A stretch of DNA of 37,985 nt from Alphaproteobacteria bacterium (lineage in GTDB: Bacteria; Pseudomonadota; Alphaproteobacteria; UBA9655), in contig JAKFXB010000137.1 in assembly GCA_021731585.1 (NCBI GenBank), positions 1-37,985 on the forward strand, given 5' to 3'. The position numbers and the translations under genes are program-made. Below are positions 1 to 9,724 of this stretch, one piece after another. How positions within the stretch are numbered: the first letter of the stretch is position 1; each line of letters starts with the position of its first letter. The notes beneath the pieces are model-generated. The model was not told the origin of the DNA and did not search any database. It saw only the letters and a list, made by a program, of their open reading frames with translations.

Positions 1-831
1 ATGTTAGGTATAGGTATGATGAATATTGATGTCTTAAAAACACTTTTATCTATTTATAAGGATGCGGGGGATGATGAGGTTATCTCCCATATACCTCACA
101 ATCGTTTTGAAGAAAAAGAGAAAAAGGTCGAGATTTCTTCTCCTTCTTCAGAAGAAAAGGAAATGGCAAAGGAAAAAGCTCCAGTGGCGCCTCTCATTTC
201 TCCACAAGTTGCTCATGACACCGCTCATCAATCAGCCAGCTCAGCTCAGTCTTTAAAAGAACTCAAAAAAGCCCTTCAAGCCTTTGAAGGTTGTGCCCTT
301 AAATATACAGCCACAAACCTTGTCTTTGGGGACGGAAATCCTGAAGCGCGGGTGATGTTTATTGGCGAGGCTCCCGGAGCGGATGAGGATCGTCAAGGCC
401 TTCCCTTTGTGGGTCAAAGCGGTCAACTCTTGGATAAAATGTTGTCTACTATTGGGCTGACGCGAGAGAATTTCTATATCACTAATATCATTCCCTGGCG
501 GCCGCCGGGAAATCGCCAACCCACCCCCGCAGAAGCTGAGGCCTGTCTCCCCTTTGTTCAGCGTCATATTGACCTGGTGAATCCTGATTTTTTGATTCTC
601 GTGGGGGGAACGGCAGCGAAAACCCTTTTGGGAGGACGGGATGGGATTATGCGCATGCGCGGAACTTGGAAGGATTATACAACAGAAGCCGGGAAAAAAA
701 TAAAAATCATTGCCATCTTTCATCCCGCTTACCTTCTTCGCTCTCCCGGGCAAAAGCGTGAGGTCTGGCTAGACCTTATTAAAATCAAGCATTCTTTGAT
801 TGAGGCGGGTATGGAATTAAAGGCTCTTTAA
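1..831 (+). CDS. Uracil-DNA glycosylase, family 4
   Basis: Removes uracil from DNA to start base-excision repair. Seen: the family motif [17 protein letters not shown] at about residues 122-138, a middle segment beginning [11 protein letters not shown], and the C-terminal [10 protein letters not shown] motif. The N-terminal 90 residues are charged and poorly conserved, as is usual in alphaproteobacterial members. The family often binds a 4Fe-4S cluster; here only one Cys (residue 98) precedes the catalytic motif, in the CALKxTATNLVF form common in Alphaproteobacteria. The reading frame is open to the window edge. ATG codons at 16 or 19, with an AGG at 6-8, are likelier starts than position 1, so the gene may be complete. 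It lies just upstream of the SRP RNA and dnaX and reads the same way. Confidence 0.9.
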   Translation: MLGIGMMNIDVLKTLLSIYKDAGDDEVISHIPHNRFEEKEKKVEISSPSSEEKEMAKEKAPVAPLISPQVAHDTAHQSASSAQSLKELKKALQAFEGCALKYTATNLVFGDGNPEARVMFIGEAPGADEDRQGLPFVGQSGQLLDKMLSTIGLTRENFYITNIIPWRPPGNRQPTPAEAEACLPFVQRHIDLVNPDFLILVGGTAAKTLLGGRDGIMRMRGTWKDYTTEAGKKIKIIAIFHPAYLLRSPGQKREVWLDLIKIKHSLIEAGMELKAL

Positions 832-843
832 TATACATTTTTC

Positions 844-874
844 TTGCCCTCTCCCCCAATTTATTTGCTATAAG
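844..874 (+). promoter_or_regulatory. Promoter of the SRP RNA (-35 TTGCCC, -10 TATAAG)
   Basis: TTGCCC at 844-849 and TATAAG at 869-874 are separated by 19 bp. The -10 element ends 7 nt before the first paired base of the SRP RNA at 881, as expected for a transcription start there. The spacing is slightly long, so this is a moderate call. Confidence 0.5.
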
Positions 875-880
875 AGGAAT

Positions 881-979
881 GAGGGGTTGGTTTGTGGACG
901 TAAGTCTTACAAACCCGGTCAGGTCCGGAAGGAAGCAGCCGTCGTAAGATCCTTGCGGGTCACGTTATGCCAGCCCCTC
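881..979 (+). ncRNA. ffs: 4.5S signal recognition particle RNA (bacterial small type)
   Basis: RNA scaffold of the signal recognition particle, which binds Ffh and guides membrane proteins to FtsY. Seen: the near-invariant loop segment GGTCAGGTCCGGAAGGAAGC at 917-936 and a closing helix in which GAGGGGTTGG (881-890) pairs with CCAGCCCCTC (970-979), allowing one G-U. The length of 99 nt fits the short Alu-less class. dnaX starts 21 nt after it; SRP RNA immediately before dnaX-ybaB-recR is also the arrangement in Bacillus. Confidence 0.97.
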
Positions 980-1000
980 ACCATTAAAGGATAGAAAAAC

Positions 1001-2209
1001 GTGACGAATACGGCCCTTAAAATCATTCCTGAAGCCTACAAGGCGGTGTCTGCAGAAGGTTATCGCGTTTTAGCGCGTAAATACCGTCCTACAAAACTAA
1101 GTGAGGTGATCGGTCAAGACTTCCTTGTTCAAACCTTGAGAAGGGGTATTGAAGGGAATCGCTTAGGCCATGCCTTTATCCTTACAGGTATTCGCGGAAC
1201 AGGAAAAACAACAACGGCACGTATTATCGCTCGTTCCTTAAATTGTGAAAATGGTCCCACCCCAGAGCCTTGTGGGATTTGTGGCTCCTGTACCTCAATT
1301 GCGCAAGATCATGCTTTAGACGTTATTGAAATCGATGCGGCCAGCCGTACGGGCGTTGATGATATTCGGGAGATTATTGAGGCTTCCCGTTATAAGGCAG
1401 TTGCGGCGCACTATAAAATTTATATTATTGATGAAGTCCACATGCTCTCAAAAAGCGCGTTTAACGCGCTGTTGAAAACTCTTGAAGAGCCCCCCGCTCA
1501 TGTTAAGTTTATCTTTGCTACAACGGAAATTCATAAAGTTCCCGCCACAATTCTATCTCGCTGCGTGCGATTTGATCTTAAACGTATTGAAAGCGCAACC
1601 TTAGGTGGTTACTTCCAAGAGCTCTGTGAGAAGGAAGGTGTGACTTACGAGGAAGAAGCTATAAAGTTAATAGCCAAAGCTGCGGAAGGCTCAGTACGCG
1701 ATGGTCTTTCTCTCCTTGATCAAGCCATTACCTATGGCTCCTCAAACGTGACAACGGCTCAAATTCGGGAAATGTTGGGGCTTTCCGATCAAGGGGCTCT
1801 TTTAGATCTTTTTCATGTTATGATGGAAGGAAATATCAAAGAGGCTCTTGAGAAACTTCGCCAATTTTATCAGGAAGGAGCGGAAGGATTGCGGGTTTTG
1901 GAAGAACTTTTGGATTTGACCCATTGGGTACAGTGCCTCAAAATTAGTCCAGAGCTGGCCCAAGACATTGAAATTACAGCTGAAAAACGCCAAAAGGGAC
2001 TCGAACTTGCGGCTTCTCTTTCTCTTCCAACTCTGACCCGCATCTGGCAAATTCTTTTAAAGGGATTTGAGGAAATGAAGAGGGCGCCTTGTCCTCAAAA
2101 AGCTCTAGAAGTTCTTATGATTCGCCTGACCCACCTGGCTCCTCTCCCTTCTTTGGCAGAGCTTTTAGAAGGGGCTGTAGAAAGCCCTCTTGAAAAAAAA
2201 AAGTCTTAA
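1001..2209 (+). CDS. dnaX: DNA polymerase III clamp-loader subunit DnaX, zero-frame (gamma-like) product
   Basis: ATPase of the clamp loader that opens and loads the beta sliding clamp. Seen in this 402-aa reading: start GTG, Walker A GIRGTGKTTTAR near residue 63, the four-Cys zinc module (C82, C91, C94, C97), Walker B IIDEVHML, and the sensor SRC motif. AAA+ domains I-III are complete. The frame ends at TAA right after a run of ten A (2193-2202), where the codons read Glu-Lys-Lys-Lys-Ser-stop. The tau-specific C-terminus continues immediately in the -1 frame (next entry). The zero-frame product is therefore about the size of E. coli gamma, and a slip is needed to make tau. Alternatives are a real frameshift mutation or a one-base sequencing error in the A run. 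Confidence 0.93.
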   Translation: MTNTALKIIPEAYKAVSAEGYRVLARKYRPTKLSEVIGQDFLVQTLRRGIEGNRLGHAFILTGIRGTGKTTTARIIARSLNCENGPTPEPCGICGSCTSIAQDHALDVIEIDAASRTGVDDIREIIEASRYKAVAAHYKIYIIDEVHMLSKSAFNALLKTLEEPPAHVKFIFATTEIHKVPATILSRCVRFDLKRIESATLGGYFQELCEKEGVTYEEEAIKLIAKAAEGSVRDGLSLLDQAITYGSSNVTTAQIREMLGLSDQGALLDLFHVMMEGNIKEALEKLRQFYQEGAEGLRVLEELLDLTHWVQCLKISPELAQDIEITAEKRQKGLELAASLSLPTLTRIWQILLKGFEEMKRAPCPQKALEVLMIRLTHLAPLPSLAELLEGAVESPLEKKKS

Positions 2210-2580
2210 CTGAGGCAAAATCATTATTTACTTCCTTTGACGATCTTGTTGAGTGGGTCAGTCAACAGCGGGAAGGGATGTTGCAAGCTCATCTTTTATA
2301 TGATGTCCACCTTGTTGAATTTGCGCCACCTTGCCTTAAGCTCCGCCTGACTGAAAGGGCGCCGAAAAGTTTGCCAAAGCAACTGGAAGATCTGTTAAAA
2401 AAGTTAAGGAATGAAGTCTGGACGATTGCAATTTCGGCTGAAATCGGTCAACCTAGCCTTCATGAAAAAGAACAGCAAGCTCTTGAAGAACGAAGGCAAA
2501 GGATTTTGCAGACACCGCTTGTCAAAACCCTCATAGAAACGTTCCCAGGAACAACCCTAACGCATATTGAAGACAATTAA
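2194..2580 (+). CDS. dnaX: DnaX tau C-terminal domain, read in the -1 frame
   Basis: This frame is open from just after a TGA at 2191 through the A run to the stop at 2578-2580. It continues the DnaX protein, giving about 525 residues in total. The segment contains YDVHLVEFAPP and ends with HEKEQQALEERR and TPLVKTLIETFPGT, which matches the usual alphaproteobacterial DnaX ending (a 'PLV..LETFPGA' type tail). No start with a good ribosome site precedes ATG 2278, so expression as a separate protein is unlikely. Ribosomal -1 slippage on A10, or transcriptional slippage adding one A, would join it to the zero frame. The C-terminal domain of tau contacts polymerase alpha and the helicase in characterised systems. 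Confidence 0.85.
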   Translation, partial: KKKVLTEAKSLFTSFDDLVEWVSQQREGMLQAHLLYDVHLVEFAPPCLKLRLTERAPKSLPKQLEDLLKKLRNEVWTIAISAEIGQPSLHEKEQQALEERRQRILQTPLVKTLIETFPGTTLTHIEDN

Positions 2581-2595
2581 GGAAAGAGAGAGAAA

Positions 2596-2922
2596 ATGTT
2601 TGGTAACATTGGCGATATGATGAAGCAAGCGCAAAAGATGCAAGCAAAGATGGCAGAAGTCCAAGAAAAACTCACCACCCTTGAGGTGGAAGGCACTTCT
2701 GGCGGTGGTCTTGTGAAAATACAGGCAGACGGTCAAGGAACCATTAAGGAGGTTAAAATTGATCCCAGCCTCCTCGATCCAAAAGAGGGCGAAGTTCTTG
2801 AAGATCTTTTGGTGGCTGCTCTTCATGATACCCAGAAAAAAGCAAATGAAAAATCTGCAGAAGAAATGCAAAAGGTAACGGGCGGCCTTAAGCTGCCTGG
2901 AGGGATGAAACTCCCCTTTTAA
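2596..2922 (+). CDS. YbaB/EbfC family nucleoid-associated protein
   Basis: Small DNA-binding protein of 108 aa, the usual length. Seen: the family start MFGNIGDMMKQAQKMQAKM, the central GxGxVKI-like strand (GGGLVKIQADGQGTIKEVKIDPSLL), and a Gly/Pro-rich tail ending LKLPGGMKLPF. The start is supported by GGAAAGAGAG just upstream. It sits 15 nt after dnaX and 3 nt before recR, the standard dnaX-ybaB-recR operon. The family forms dimers that bind DNA; the exact role is still open. Confidence 0.95.
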   Translation: MFGNIGDMMKQAQKMQAKMAEVQEKLTTLEVEGTSGGGLVKIQADGQGTIKEVKIDPSLLDPKEGEVLEDLLVAALHDTQKKANEKSAEEMQKVTGGLKLPGGMKLPF

Positions 2923-2925
2923 GAG

Positions 2926-3522
2926 ATGATTAGTGAAGAGCTCAAAACCCTCATTCAACTGATTTCAAAGCTTCCCGGGCTTGGACCGCGCTCGGGAAAG
3001 CGCATTGCTTTGCATTTGCTTCAAAATAGAAGCACAACGCTTTCGGCCCTAACAGAATCCTTACAGATTGCTGGTATAAAAGTGAAGGACTGCAGCCACT
3101 GCGGAAATTTGGATTCCCAAGATCCCTGCGCTCTTTGTCAAGATGTGCGGCGTGATACCACCCTTCTGTGTGTTGTAGAAAATGTAGCCGATCTGTGGGC
3201 TTTGGAGAGAAGCGCTTCTTTTAAGGGACGCTATCATGTTTTAGGCGGCGTTTTATCCGCCTTAGATGGAATCGGGCCTCAAGATATTCGTTTGTCTTCC
3301 CTCCTGCAGCGCTGCCAAAGAGAAAGCATTCATGAAGTCATTTTAGCCCTTAATGCAACCGTTGAAGGGCAAACCACCAGTCATTACATCACTGAAAGAT
3401 TGAAAGAGGTTGGTATTACCCATATTTCAAGCCTTGCTCGCGGTGTCCCTGTAGGGGGAGAGCTTGATTACCTTGATGAAGGAACTCTCTCAGCTGCTCT
3501 TCTCTCCCGCCGGGGCGTGTAA
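2926..3522 (+). CDS. recR: Recombination protein RecR
   Basis: Part of the RecFOR pathway that loads RecA on gapped DNA. Seen over 198 aa: an N-terminal helix-hairpin-helix (LPGLGPRSGKRIALHLL), a four-Cys zinc finger (CSHCGNLDSQDPCALC), a Toprim domain with VVENVADLWALE, and the C-terminal Walker-B-like segment with TSHYI and ARGVPVGGELDYLDEGTL. Length is typical and there is no sign of damage. It is the last gene of the dnaX-ybaB-recR group. Confidence 0.97.
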   Translation: MISEELKTLIQLISKLPGLGPRSGKRIALHLLQNRSTTLSALTESLQIAGIKVKDCSHCGNLDSQDPCALCQDVRRDTTLLCVVENVADLWALERSASFKGRYHVLGGVLSALDGIGPQDIRLSSLLQRCQRESIHEVILALNATVEGQTTSHYITERLKEVGITHISSLARGVPVGGELDYLDEGTLSAALLSRRGV

Positions 3523-3605
3523 AACATAACTTACCCAGCTTACAACTCCCATGCGCATATGGCTAATTCAGAAATTCGCTTTTTTTATTTTCTATAGGTA
3601 TTCTA

Positions 3606-3895
3606 ATGATGGACTAAGAAGTCAAGACCGAAAGGTTTGAGCGGAGTCCTCTAACGAAGCTGGCTCGAAAGAGCACAGAAATCAAAGTGAAGATCTGAAC
3701 TAGCTAGAAGATCTTTGGTTTCTGCTTCAGTCAGATGCGTTAGAACGGAAACGTTGAGTTACCCCGGGGTACTTAATGATTTAAAGTGTGGTTGGGTGGT
3801 TAATAGAAAAGATAAGGTTCCTCAGGAACCACAGAATTTTAGCCCCTGCCAATATGTGCAGGTGACTGGATGACTGTGGCGTCTAAAATTTACAG
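3606..3895 (+). ncRNA. Candidate large structured RNA with pseudoknot (HEARO/omega-RNA-like?)
   Basis: This stretch between recR and the next gene has no plausible protein but dense helices: GGACT 3611-3615 with AGTCC 3645-3649; GACC-gaaa-GGTT 3626-3637; TCTAACG 3650-3656 with CGTTAGA 3738-3744, enclosing GCTC-gaaa-GAGC 3663-3674 and a 12-bp helix 3676-3687/3713-3724 with a single G-U; AACG-gaaa-CGTT 3744-3755; GGTTCC-tca-GGAACC 3816-3830; CCTGC 3845-3849 with GCAGG 3858-3862. Near the 3' end CACAG 3830-3834 pairs with CTGTG 3874-3878 while AATTTTAG 3835-3842 pairs with CTAAAATT 3883-3890, which crosses and makes a pseudoknot. Three hairpins carry GAAA tetraloops. The first helix follows an ATGA (3606-3609). 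The HEARO family (guide RNA of IscB) is described as sitting after ATGA/GTGA, so a free-standing HEARO is my best guess. Strand is chosen from the GAAA loops. Confidence 0.6.
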
Positions 3896-3899
3896 ACCT

Positions 3900-4268
3900 T
3901 TAATTCAGACAAGTTTTTTGGCAAGCGAGGCTTTCATATTTTTTAATATCATTAGCGGCTTCAATTAATGTGTCTTTTGGAGAATCATATTCTTCTTCAA
4001 TAAAATCAAGAAATTTTCTATAATTTTCTTCAACGGAGGCAAGGCACTCCCGTTTTGTCGAATATAAAGGGCATTCGGGAGCACTGGCAAAGGCATTCAT
4101 GCCAGAAAATAAAAAAATGAATAGTACTGCAACTATTTTATATTTTATGTTTATTATTGTTGTTCCGAACTTGTTTCGGGATCTCAGAGATGTTGAAACA
4201 ATTTCAGCACGATACTTTTGGAGAAGGAAAAAACACAATAATCTTTGGCGTAGAGTATAAATTTGCAT
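3900..4268 (-). CDS. Small Cys-containing secreted protein, unknown function
   Basis: I do not recognise this 122-aa protein. A hydrophobic segment at about residues 45-62 (KIVAVLFIFLFSGMNAFA) followed by SAPEC looks like a signal peptide, but about 43 residues precede it. Either the true start is internal, with no ATG available, or the protein is odd. The distal ATG has a good ribosome site (AGGAAGAGG about 6 nt upstream). The mature part holds four cysteines (CPLY, REC, LAC, KTC) that could form two disulphides in the periplasm. It is read convergently toward recR and the structured RNA. Confidence 0.45.
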   Translation of the reverse strand: MQIYTLRQRLLCFFLLQKYRAEIVSTSLRSRNKFGTTIINIKYKIVAVLFIFLFSGMNAFASAPECPLYSTKRECLASVEENYRKFLDFIEEEYDSPKDTLIEAANDIKKYESLACQKTCLN

Positions 4269-4334
4269 CAGGTGCCTCTTCCTATAATCCTTTTCAATTC
4301 AAGGCTATCAAGAGAGTCTTAAAAACTGGTTAAT

Positions 4335-4367
4335 AAAAAAGAGGGCCATATAAAATGACCCTCTTTT
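4335..4367. terminator. Bidirectional rho-independent terminator after groEL
   Basis: AAAAAGAGGG at 4335-4344 pairs with CCCTCTTTTT at 4358-4367 around a 13-nt loop, so T-runs flank the stem on both strands. It lies 26 nt past the groEL stop and should end the groESL transcript. Confidence 0.85.
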
Positions 4368-4392
4368 TAAAGAGATAGGAAGGTGGGCTTCT

Positions 4393-6039
<1,647 letters not shown>

Positions 6040-6054
6040 TTATATTCCTTTCCT

Positions 6055-6345
6055 TTATGCAGCAACAACGCCCATGATGTCGGATTCCTTCATCACGAGA
6101 TATTCAGTGCCACTAAATTTAACTTCTGTTCCAGACCACTTGCCAAAAAGAATGCGATCTCCGACTTTAACGTCTAAAGGAATCACTTTTCCATCTTCTA
6201 GGCGTGTGCCTGAACCAATAGCAATAACTTCACCCTCAATGGGTTTTTCCTTTGCAGTGTCCGGAATGATAATTCCGCCAGCTGTTTTTTCTTCTTGCTC
6301 AATGCGTCGAACAAGAACACGATCATGTAATGGTCTAAATTTCAT
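6055..6345 (-). CDS. groS: 10-kDa co-chaperonin GroES
   Basis: Lid of the GroEL chamber. At 96 aa it has the normal length. It starts [14 protein letters not shown], carries a mobile-loop region beginning [18 protein letters not shown], and contains [31 protein letters not shown] upstream supports the start. First gene of the groESL operon; the CIRCE element overlaps its leader. Confidence 0.99.
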   Translation of the reverse strand: MKFRPLHDRVLVRRIEQEEKTAGGIIIPDTAKEKPIEGEVIAIGSGTRLEDGKVIPLDVKVGDRILFGKWSGTEVKFSGTEYLVMKESDIMGVVAA

Positions 6346-6383
6346 CTTTTTCTCCCTCTAGTTTGGGAATTGACTAGGTTTAA

Positions 6384-6410
6384 TTAGCACTCTCACCATG
6401 AGAGTGCTAA
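6384..6410. promoter_or_regulatory. CIRCE operator (HrcA binding site)
   Basis: A perfect TTAGCACTC - 9 nt - GAGTGCTAA inverted repeat. This is the established HrcA repressor site and implies heat-shock control of groESL by HrcA, encoded elsewhere. It lies immediately downstream of the -10 box of the groES promoter, covering the start of transcription. Confidence 0.97.
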
Positions 6411-6412
6411 AA

Positions 6413-6441
6413 GATATAAAAGAGAAAGGGATCCGTGTCAA
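6413..6441 (-). promoter_or_regulatory. groESL promoter (sigma-70 type)
   Basis: On the minus strand, TTGACA (6441-6436) and TATATC (6418-6413) are spaced 17 bp apart. The -35 is a consensus hexamer. The start of transcription would fall inside the CIRCE repeat, so HrcA binding should block it directly. Confidence 0.85.
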
Positions 6442-6481
6442 TATTTTTTAATTGGCCATCTTAACACCACGGCAAACTGAA

Positions 6482-7150
6482 CTAAATCATTGTTTTCATG
6501 TATTCCTTAATCATAGTCTCTATTTCCGTGGCATTATGTGCAATCGGAACATTGTAGATTTTGATGCGTTCTTTGTACCATTCAAAGCCAGCGTGGCCTC
6601 CTCCTAAGAAAGCGATAACGTCTATCCCTGCTTCACAAGCTGCCTGAATACCAGCGACGCTATCTTCAATGACAAGGCAATTCTTGGGGGCATATCCCAT
6701 TTGATCGGCTGCAAATAAAAATAAGTCAGGAGCGGGCTTACCTCTTTGGACTTGAGCGGATGTAAAAATGTGCTCTTTTTTGAAAAATTGAATTTGTTCT
6801 GTTAATTCAAGAGCACGGATAACACGCTTTTTTAAGCTATTGCTCGCCACACATCTTTCAATATTGTGTTCCGAAACAGCATGTAAAACAGGAAGCATAA
6901 GAGGGGTTAATTCATTTTCAAAAGCCTGTAGAATAGCGCTCTCGGAGAAATTTTCAGAAATATTCAGACCCGATTCTTCAAGGATAATTTTCTTAACAGA
7001 TTGATCATTCATTCCCGTGAAACGTTTGATGCACTCTTCGGTTGTAAGAGGGTACCCATGTTGAGTTAAGAGTTCTGCGTCAATACGGTTTGCGATAATT
7101 TCACTATCTACTAAAACGCCATCACAATCAAAAATAATCAATTTTTTCAA
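6482..7150 (-). CDS. HAD-superfamily phosphatase/phosphoglucomutase-like hydrolase
   Basis: Probably a small-molecule phosphatase or beta-phosphoglucomutase-like enzyme. Seen over 222 aa: motif I FDCDGVLVDSE (nucleophile Asp and acid Asp) near the N-terminus, a helical cap, motif II VASNS, the motif III Lys in RGKPAPDLFL, and motif IV VIEDSVAGIQAA. The substrate cannot be named. The start is TTG, overlapping the TGA of the upstream oxidoreductase gene as TTGA, with a GAGG upstream, so the two are likely translationally coupled. Last gene of a leftward trio. Confidence 0.88.
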   Translation of the reverse strand: MKKLIIFDCDGVLVDSEIIANRIDAELLTQHGYPLTTEECIKRFTGMNDQSVKKIILEESGLNISENFSESAILQAFENELTPLMLPVLHAVSEHNIERCVASNSLKKRVIRALELTEQIQFFKKEHIFTSAQVQRGKPAPDLFLFAADQMGYAPKNCLVIEDSVAGIQAACEAGIDVIAFLGGGHAGFEWYKERIKIYNVPIAHNATEIETMIKEYMKTMI

Positions 7151-8187
7151 AGGATTTGCCTCTTACTTTTCTTGGATTCCTCCCAACACTTTTCAGTGAG
7201 CTGTATGACCTGATAGGCCTCCTCTGCAAGAACAGGGGGGAGAGAGTTATTGTAAATAGCTTCCGCTAAAGATTTATAAAAGGTTGCATAATTGCCTGGA
7301 ATTGTGGGGAGTCGCATGTGCTGTTGATTTATACTCAAGATGCCTTCATCCTCTTCTCTACCTTGTCCCCAACTCTTATCAAGAGGATTTTTCCCTGCGA
7401 TTAAATCTTGCTCTTGAGGATCCATTCCATTTTTTAAGAAGCTCCCTTGAGTCCCATGAATTTGGTAGCGTGGCCCAGGGTTACAAACGAGATTACTGGC
7501 CTTTAGAAGCACACGCTTTGTTCCATATTTTAAAGTTAAGTGGAAGTAATCATCGGCAATAGCACCGGGTCTTTGGGGGAGGATATCAGCGTTAATGGTA
7601 TCCGGCAGACCAAAGAGCTGCAAGGCTTGATCAATCAAATGAGCGCCTAGATCGTATAAAATTCCTGATCCTAAAGCGGAGTCTTCTTTCCATCGTTTAG
7701 GGTTAGGGAGAGGCCTATATCTATGAAAGTGAGCCTCATATAAATAGACCTCTCCTAATATTTTTTCGGAGAGAAGCTTTTTAAGGGTTAAGAAATCTCC
7801 ATCCCATCGTCTATTGTGATAGACGGTTACAATTCGCCTCTGGCGATTAGCTATTTCAATAAGATGCTGGGCTTCCCTCGAATGTACCGTAAAAGGCTTA
7901 TCAATAAGCACGTGTTTTCCTGCTTCAAGAGAAGCTTTAGCCAATTCATAATGAGTCGTATTAGGAGTCGCAATTACAATCAAGTCTATGGTTGAATCTT
8001 TAAGAACCTTGGTAAGATCTGATTCAACCCGAACATTTGGAAGACTCTTGTGAACCTTTTCGGAATTTGAGGAAACAACGTACGTTAAATTATACTCTTC
8101 AAGTACATTTAAAAAAGGTGCATGAAAGGTACTCCCCGAAAATCCAAACCCCACAAGGGCAACATTTACTTGAGTTTTAAGAGTCAT
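7147..8187 (-). CDS. Gfo/Idh/MocA-family NAD(P)-dependent oxidoreductase
   Basis: Predicted sugar or cyclitol dehydrogenase. Seen: N-terminal Rossmann motif VALVGFGFSGSTFHAPFL, the family's lysine in IDKPFTVHSREAQ, and the C-terminal alpha/beta domain with GSGILYDLGAHLIDQAL. The frame is open to an earlier ATG at 8208. I choose ATG 8187 (346 aa) because it has a strong AGGAGAGG site and its A overlaps the TAA stop of the acetyltransferase gene (TAATG). The substrate is unknown; the HAD phosphatase downstream may act in the same route (inference). Confidence 0.88.
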   Translation of the reverse strand: MTLKTQVNVALVGFGFSGSTFHAPFLNVLEEYNLTYVVSSNSEKVHKSLPNVRVESDLTKVLKDSTIDLIVIATPNTTHYELAKASLEAGKHVLIDKPFTVHSREAQHLIEIANRQRRIVTVYHNRRWDGDFLTLKKLLSEKILGEVYLYEAHFHRYRPLPNPKRWKEDSALGSGILYDLGAHLIDQALQLFGLPDTINADILPQRPGAIADDYFHLTLKYGTKRVLLKASNLVCNPGPRYQIHGTQGSFLKNGMDPQEQDLIAGKNPLDKSWGQGREEDEGILSINQQHMRLPTIPGNYATFYKSLAEAIYNNSLPPVLAEEAYQVIQLTEKCWEESKKSKRQIL

Positions 8188-8747
8188 TATCCTCTCCTCA
8201 TCATCCAAGTGATCGCGCCCTCATTTACGGTTTTAACCGCTTTAAATCCAGCTTTTTCATAGGCGCGAATGGCTTGAATATTCGTTGTATCTGGATCAAC
8301 AAAGCATGCCTCATAAACTGGGTCAATGTGCTCTTTCAGAAATTGAGTCAGGAGCAAAGGTCCTAAACCTTTTCCCACTGCCTCCTCCTCTCCAATAAAA
8401 ATATCAAGAGAAGCCATGTTTTGTGGGAGATCTTCAATCACGTAGCCTTGCTCCCGTGGAAAATCATAGGCATTGTAAAATTGGATATATCCAATCTCTT
8501 TTCCATCTCTACAAATGATAAAAGAATGCATGGGTTTTTTAAAATTTTTCAGAATTTTATACCCTTGAACATAGGTTTCAAATCTTTTCTTGATCAGCTC
8601 AGGTGTCCAATGAATATCCTGATCCCACCAAGCTTTCACATGGGGTGTTTCAAGCCATTTGAGAAGGAGCGGAAAATGGTTCTCTTGAAGGGGGATAAAA
8701 GTGATATGCATCAATCGTTTGTCCCCCTCCACTTTTCTCCTTAACAT
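8187..8747 (-). CDS. GNAT acetyltransferase, AAC(6')-like
   Basis: Transfers an acetyl group from acetyl-CoA. The 186-aa sequence resembles the aminoglycoside 6'-N-acetyltransferase branch of GNAT: LETPHVKAWWDQD near residue 32, then IGYIQFYNAYDF, SLDIFIGEEEAVGKGLGPLLL (acetyl-CoA loop), FVDPDTTNIQAIRAYEKAGF. True aminoglycoside activity cannot be inferred; chromosomal relatives may modify other amines. Start at 8747 is supported by AAGGAG 6 nt upstream. First gene of the leftward trio, divergent from the PhzF-like gene. Confidence 0.85.
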   Translation of the reverse strand: MLRRKVEGDKRLMHITFIPLQENHFPLLLKWLETPHVKAWWDQDIHWTPELIKKRFETYVQGYKILKNFKKPMHSFIICRDGKEIGYIQFYNAYDFPREQGYVIEDLPQNMASLDIFIGEEEAVGKGLGPLLLTQFLKEHIDPVYEACFVDPDTTNIQAIRAYEKAGFKAVKTVNEGAITWMMRRG

Positions 8748-8868
8748 TTGTACTCCTTTGAAGTAACTTTTGCAAAGCGTTCGTTGATGCTACAGTAGCT
8801 GAATGCACTAAAGAACAAGCTAGAAACAAGCTAATACACCTTATTTCTAATCAAGAGGGTGATCATAA

Positions 8869-9657
8869 ATGAAAATTTGGACCGTTGATGCGTTTACAGA
8901 CAAACCTTTTGCAGGAAATCCAGCGGCAGTTATCATCGTAGATGAATTTCTATCCGACGAAATGTGCCAAAAAATTGCAGCTGAAATGAACTTGTCTGAA
9001 ACGGCTTTTCTCAAACCCATTAGGCCAGATCATTTCCATATCCGTTGGTTTACTCCTGCTGTTGAGGTCAAGCTTTGTGGGCACGCAACTCTAGCTTCTT
9101 CTCATATCCTTTTTGAAGAAGGCATTGTTAAAGAGAGAGGCATCACTTTTGATTCTCTTTCCGGTCCTTTGTTTGTCACAAAAGAGGGCAAGGACATTAT
9201 TTTAGATTTCCCTCTCCAGAAAACGGGTGAGATTTTGCCTTTCCACCTTTTTGAGAAATTATTCAAGAGAGAGGCTATTGTAAATGCAGTTAAAGCCTAT
9301 GACGATGTCATAGTTGAACTTATTGACGCGAACTTTGTCAGAGAGTTAAAACTTGATCCCTCACACATTAAGGAGATTAATTGCCGTGCTCTTATTGTCA
9401 CTGCGAAGGGAAAACCTCCTTACGATTGCGTCTCTCGGATGTATGCACCACGGATTGGCGTTAATGAGGATCCTGTTTGTGGCTCAGCCCATTGTAAGCT
9501 TGCTGATTACTGGCAGCAAAAATTAGGAAAGTCTGAGTTGCTGGCCTACCAAGCTTCCCCTCGTGGAGGAATATTAGGTCTGCAGATTGTTGACGATCGC
9601 GTGCACTTAAGAGGCCAAGCCGTGACTATCCTGGAAGGAACGTTGAAGAATTTTTGA
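8869..9657 (+). CDS. PhzF-family isomerase/epimerase
   Basis: Diaminopimelate-epimerase fold enzyme of the PhzF/YddE family. Seen over 262 aa: VDAFTDKPFAGNPAAV at the N-terminus, LSETAFL with the catalytic Glu typical of PhzF, RWFTPAVEVKLCGHATLAS in the middle, and NEDPVCGSAHCKLADYW in the second half. Its substrate is unknown; most relatives outside phenazine clusters have no assigned reaction, and there are no phenazine genes here. AGAGGGTGATC precedes the ATG. Confidence 0.92.
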   Translation: MKIWTVDAFTDKPFAGNPAAVIIVDEFLSDEMCQKIAAEMNLSETAFLKPIRPDHFHIRWFTPAVEVKLCGHATLASSHILFEEGIVKERGITFDSLSGPLFVTKEGKDIILDFPLQKTGEILPFHLFEKLFKREAIVNAVKAYDDVIVELIDANFVRELKLDPSHIKEINCRALIVTAKGKPPYDCVSRMYAPRIGVNEDPVCGSAHCKLADYWQQKLGKSELLAYQASPRGGILGLQIVDDRVHLRGQAVTILEGTLKNF

Positions 9658-9724
9658 GTCAAAGTTAAAGTCAGACACAGGGTAATCAAAGAAAGTAGTA
9701 GAGAAAGGGTAGGGGGTTATTAAA

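Noticed and set aside
3606..3895. tmRNA, RNase P RNA or group I/II intron for the structured RNA
   Set aside because: I see no tag-coding segment or tRNA-like end, no RNase P core such as GAGGAAAGUCC, and no group II domain V or group I P/Q/R/S core.
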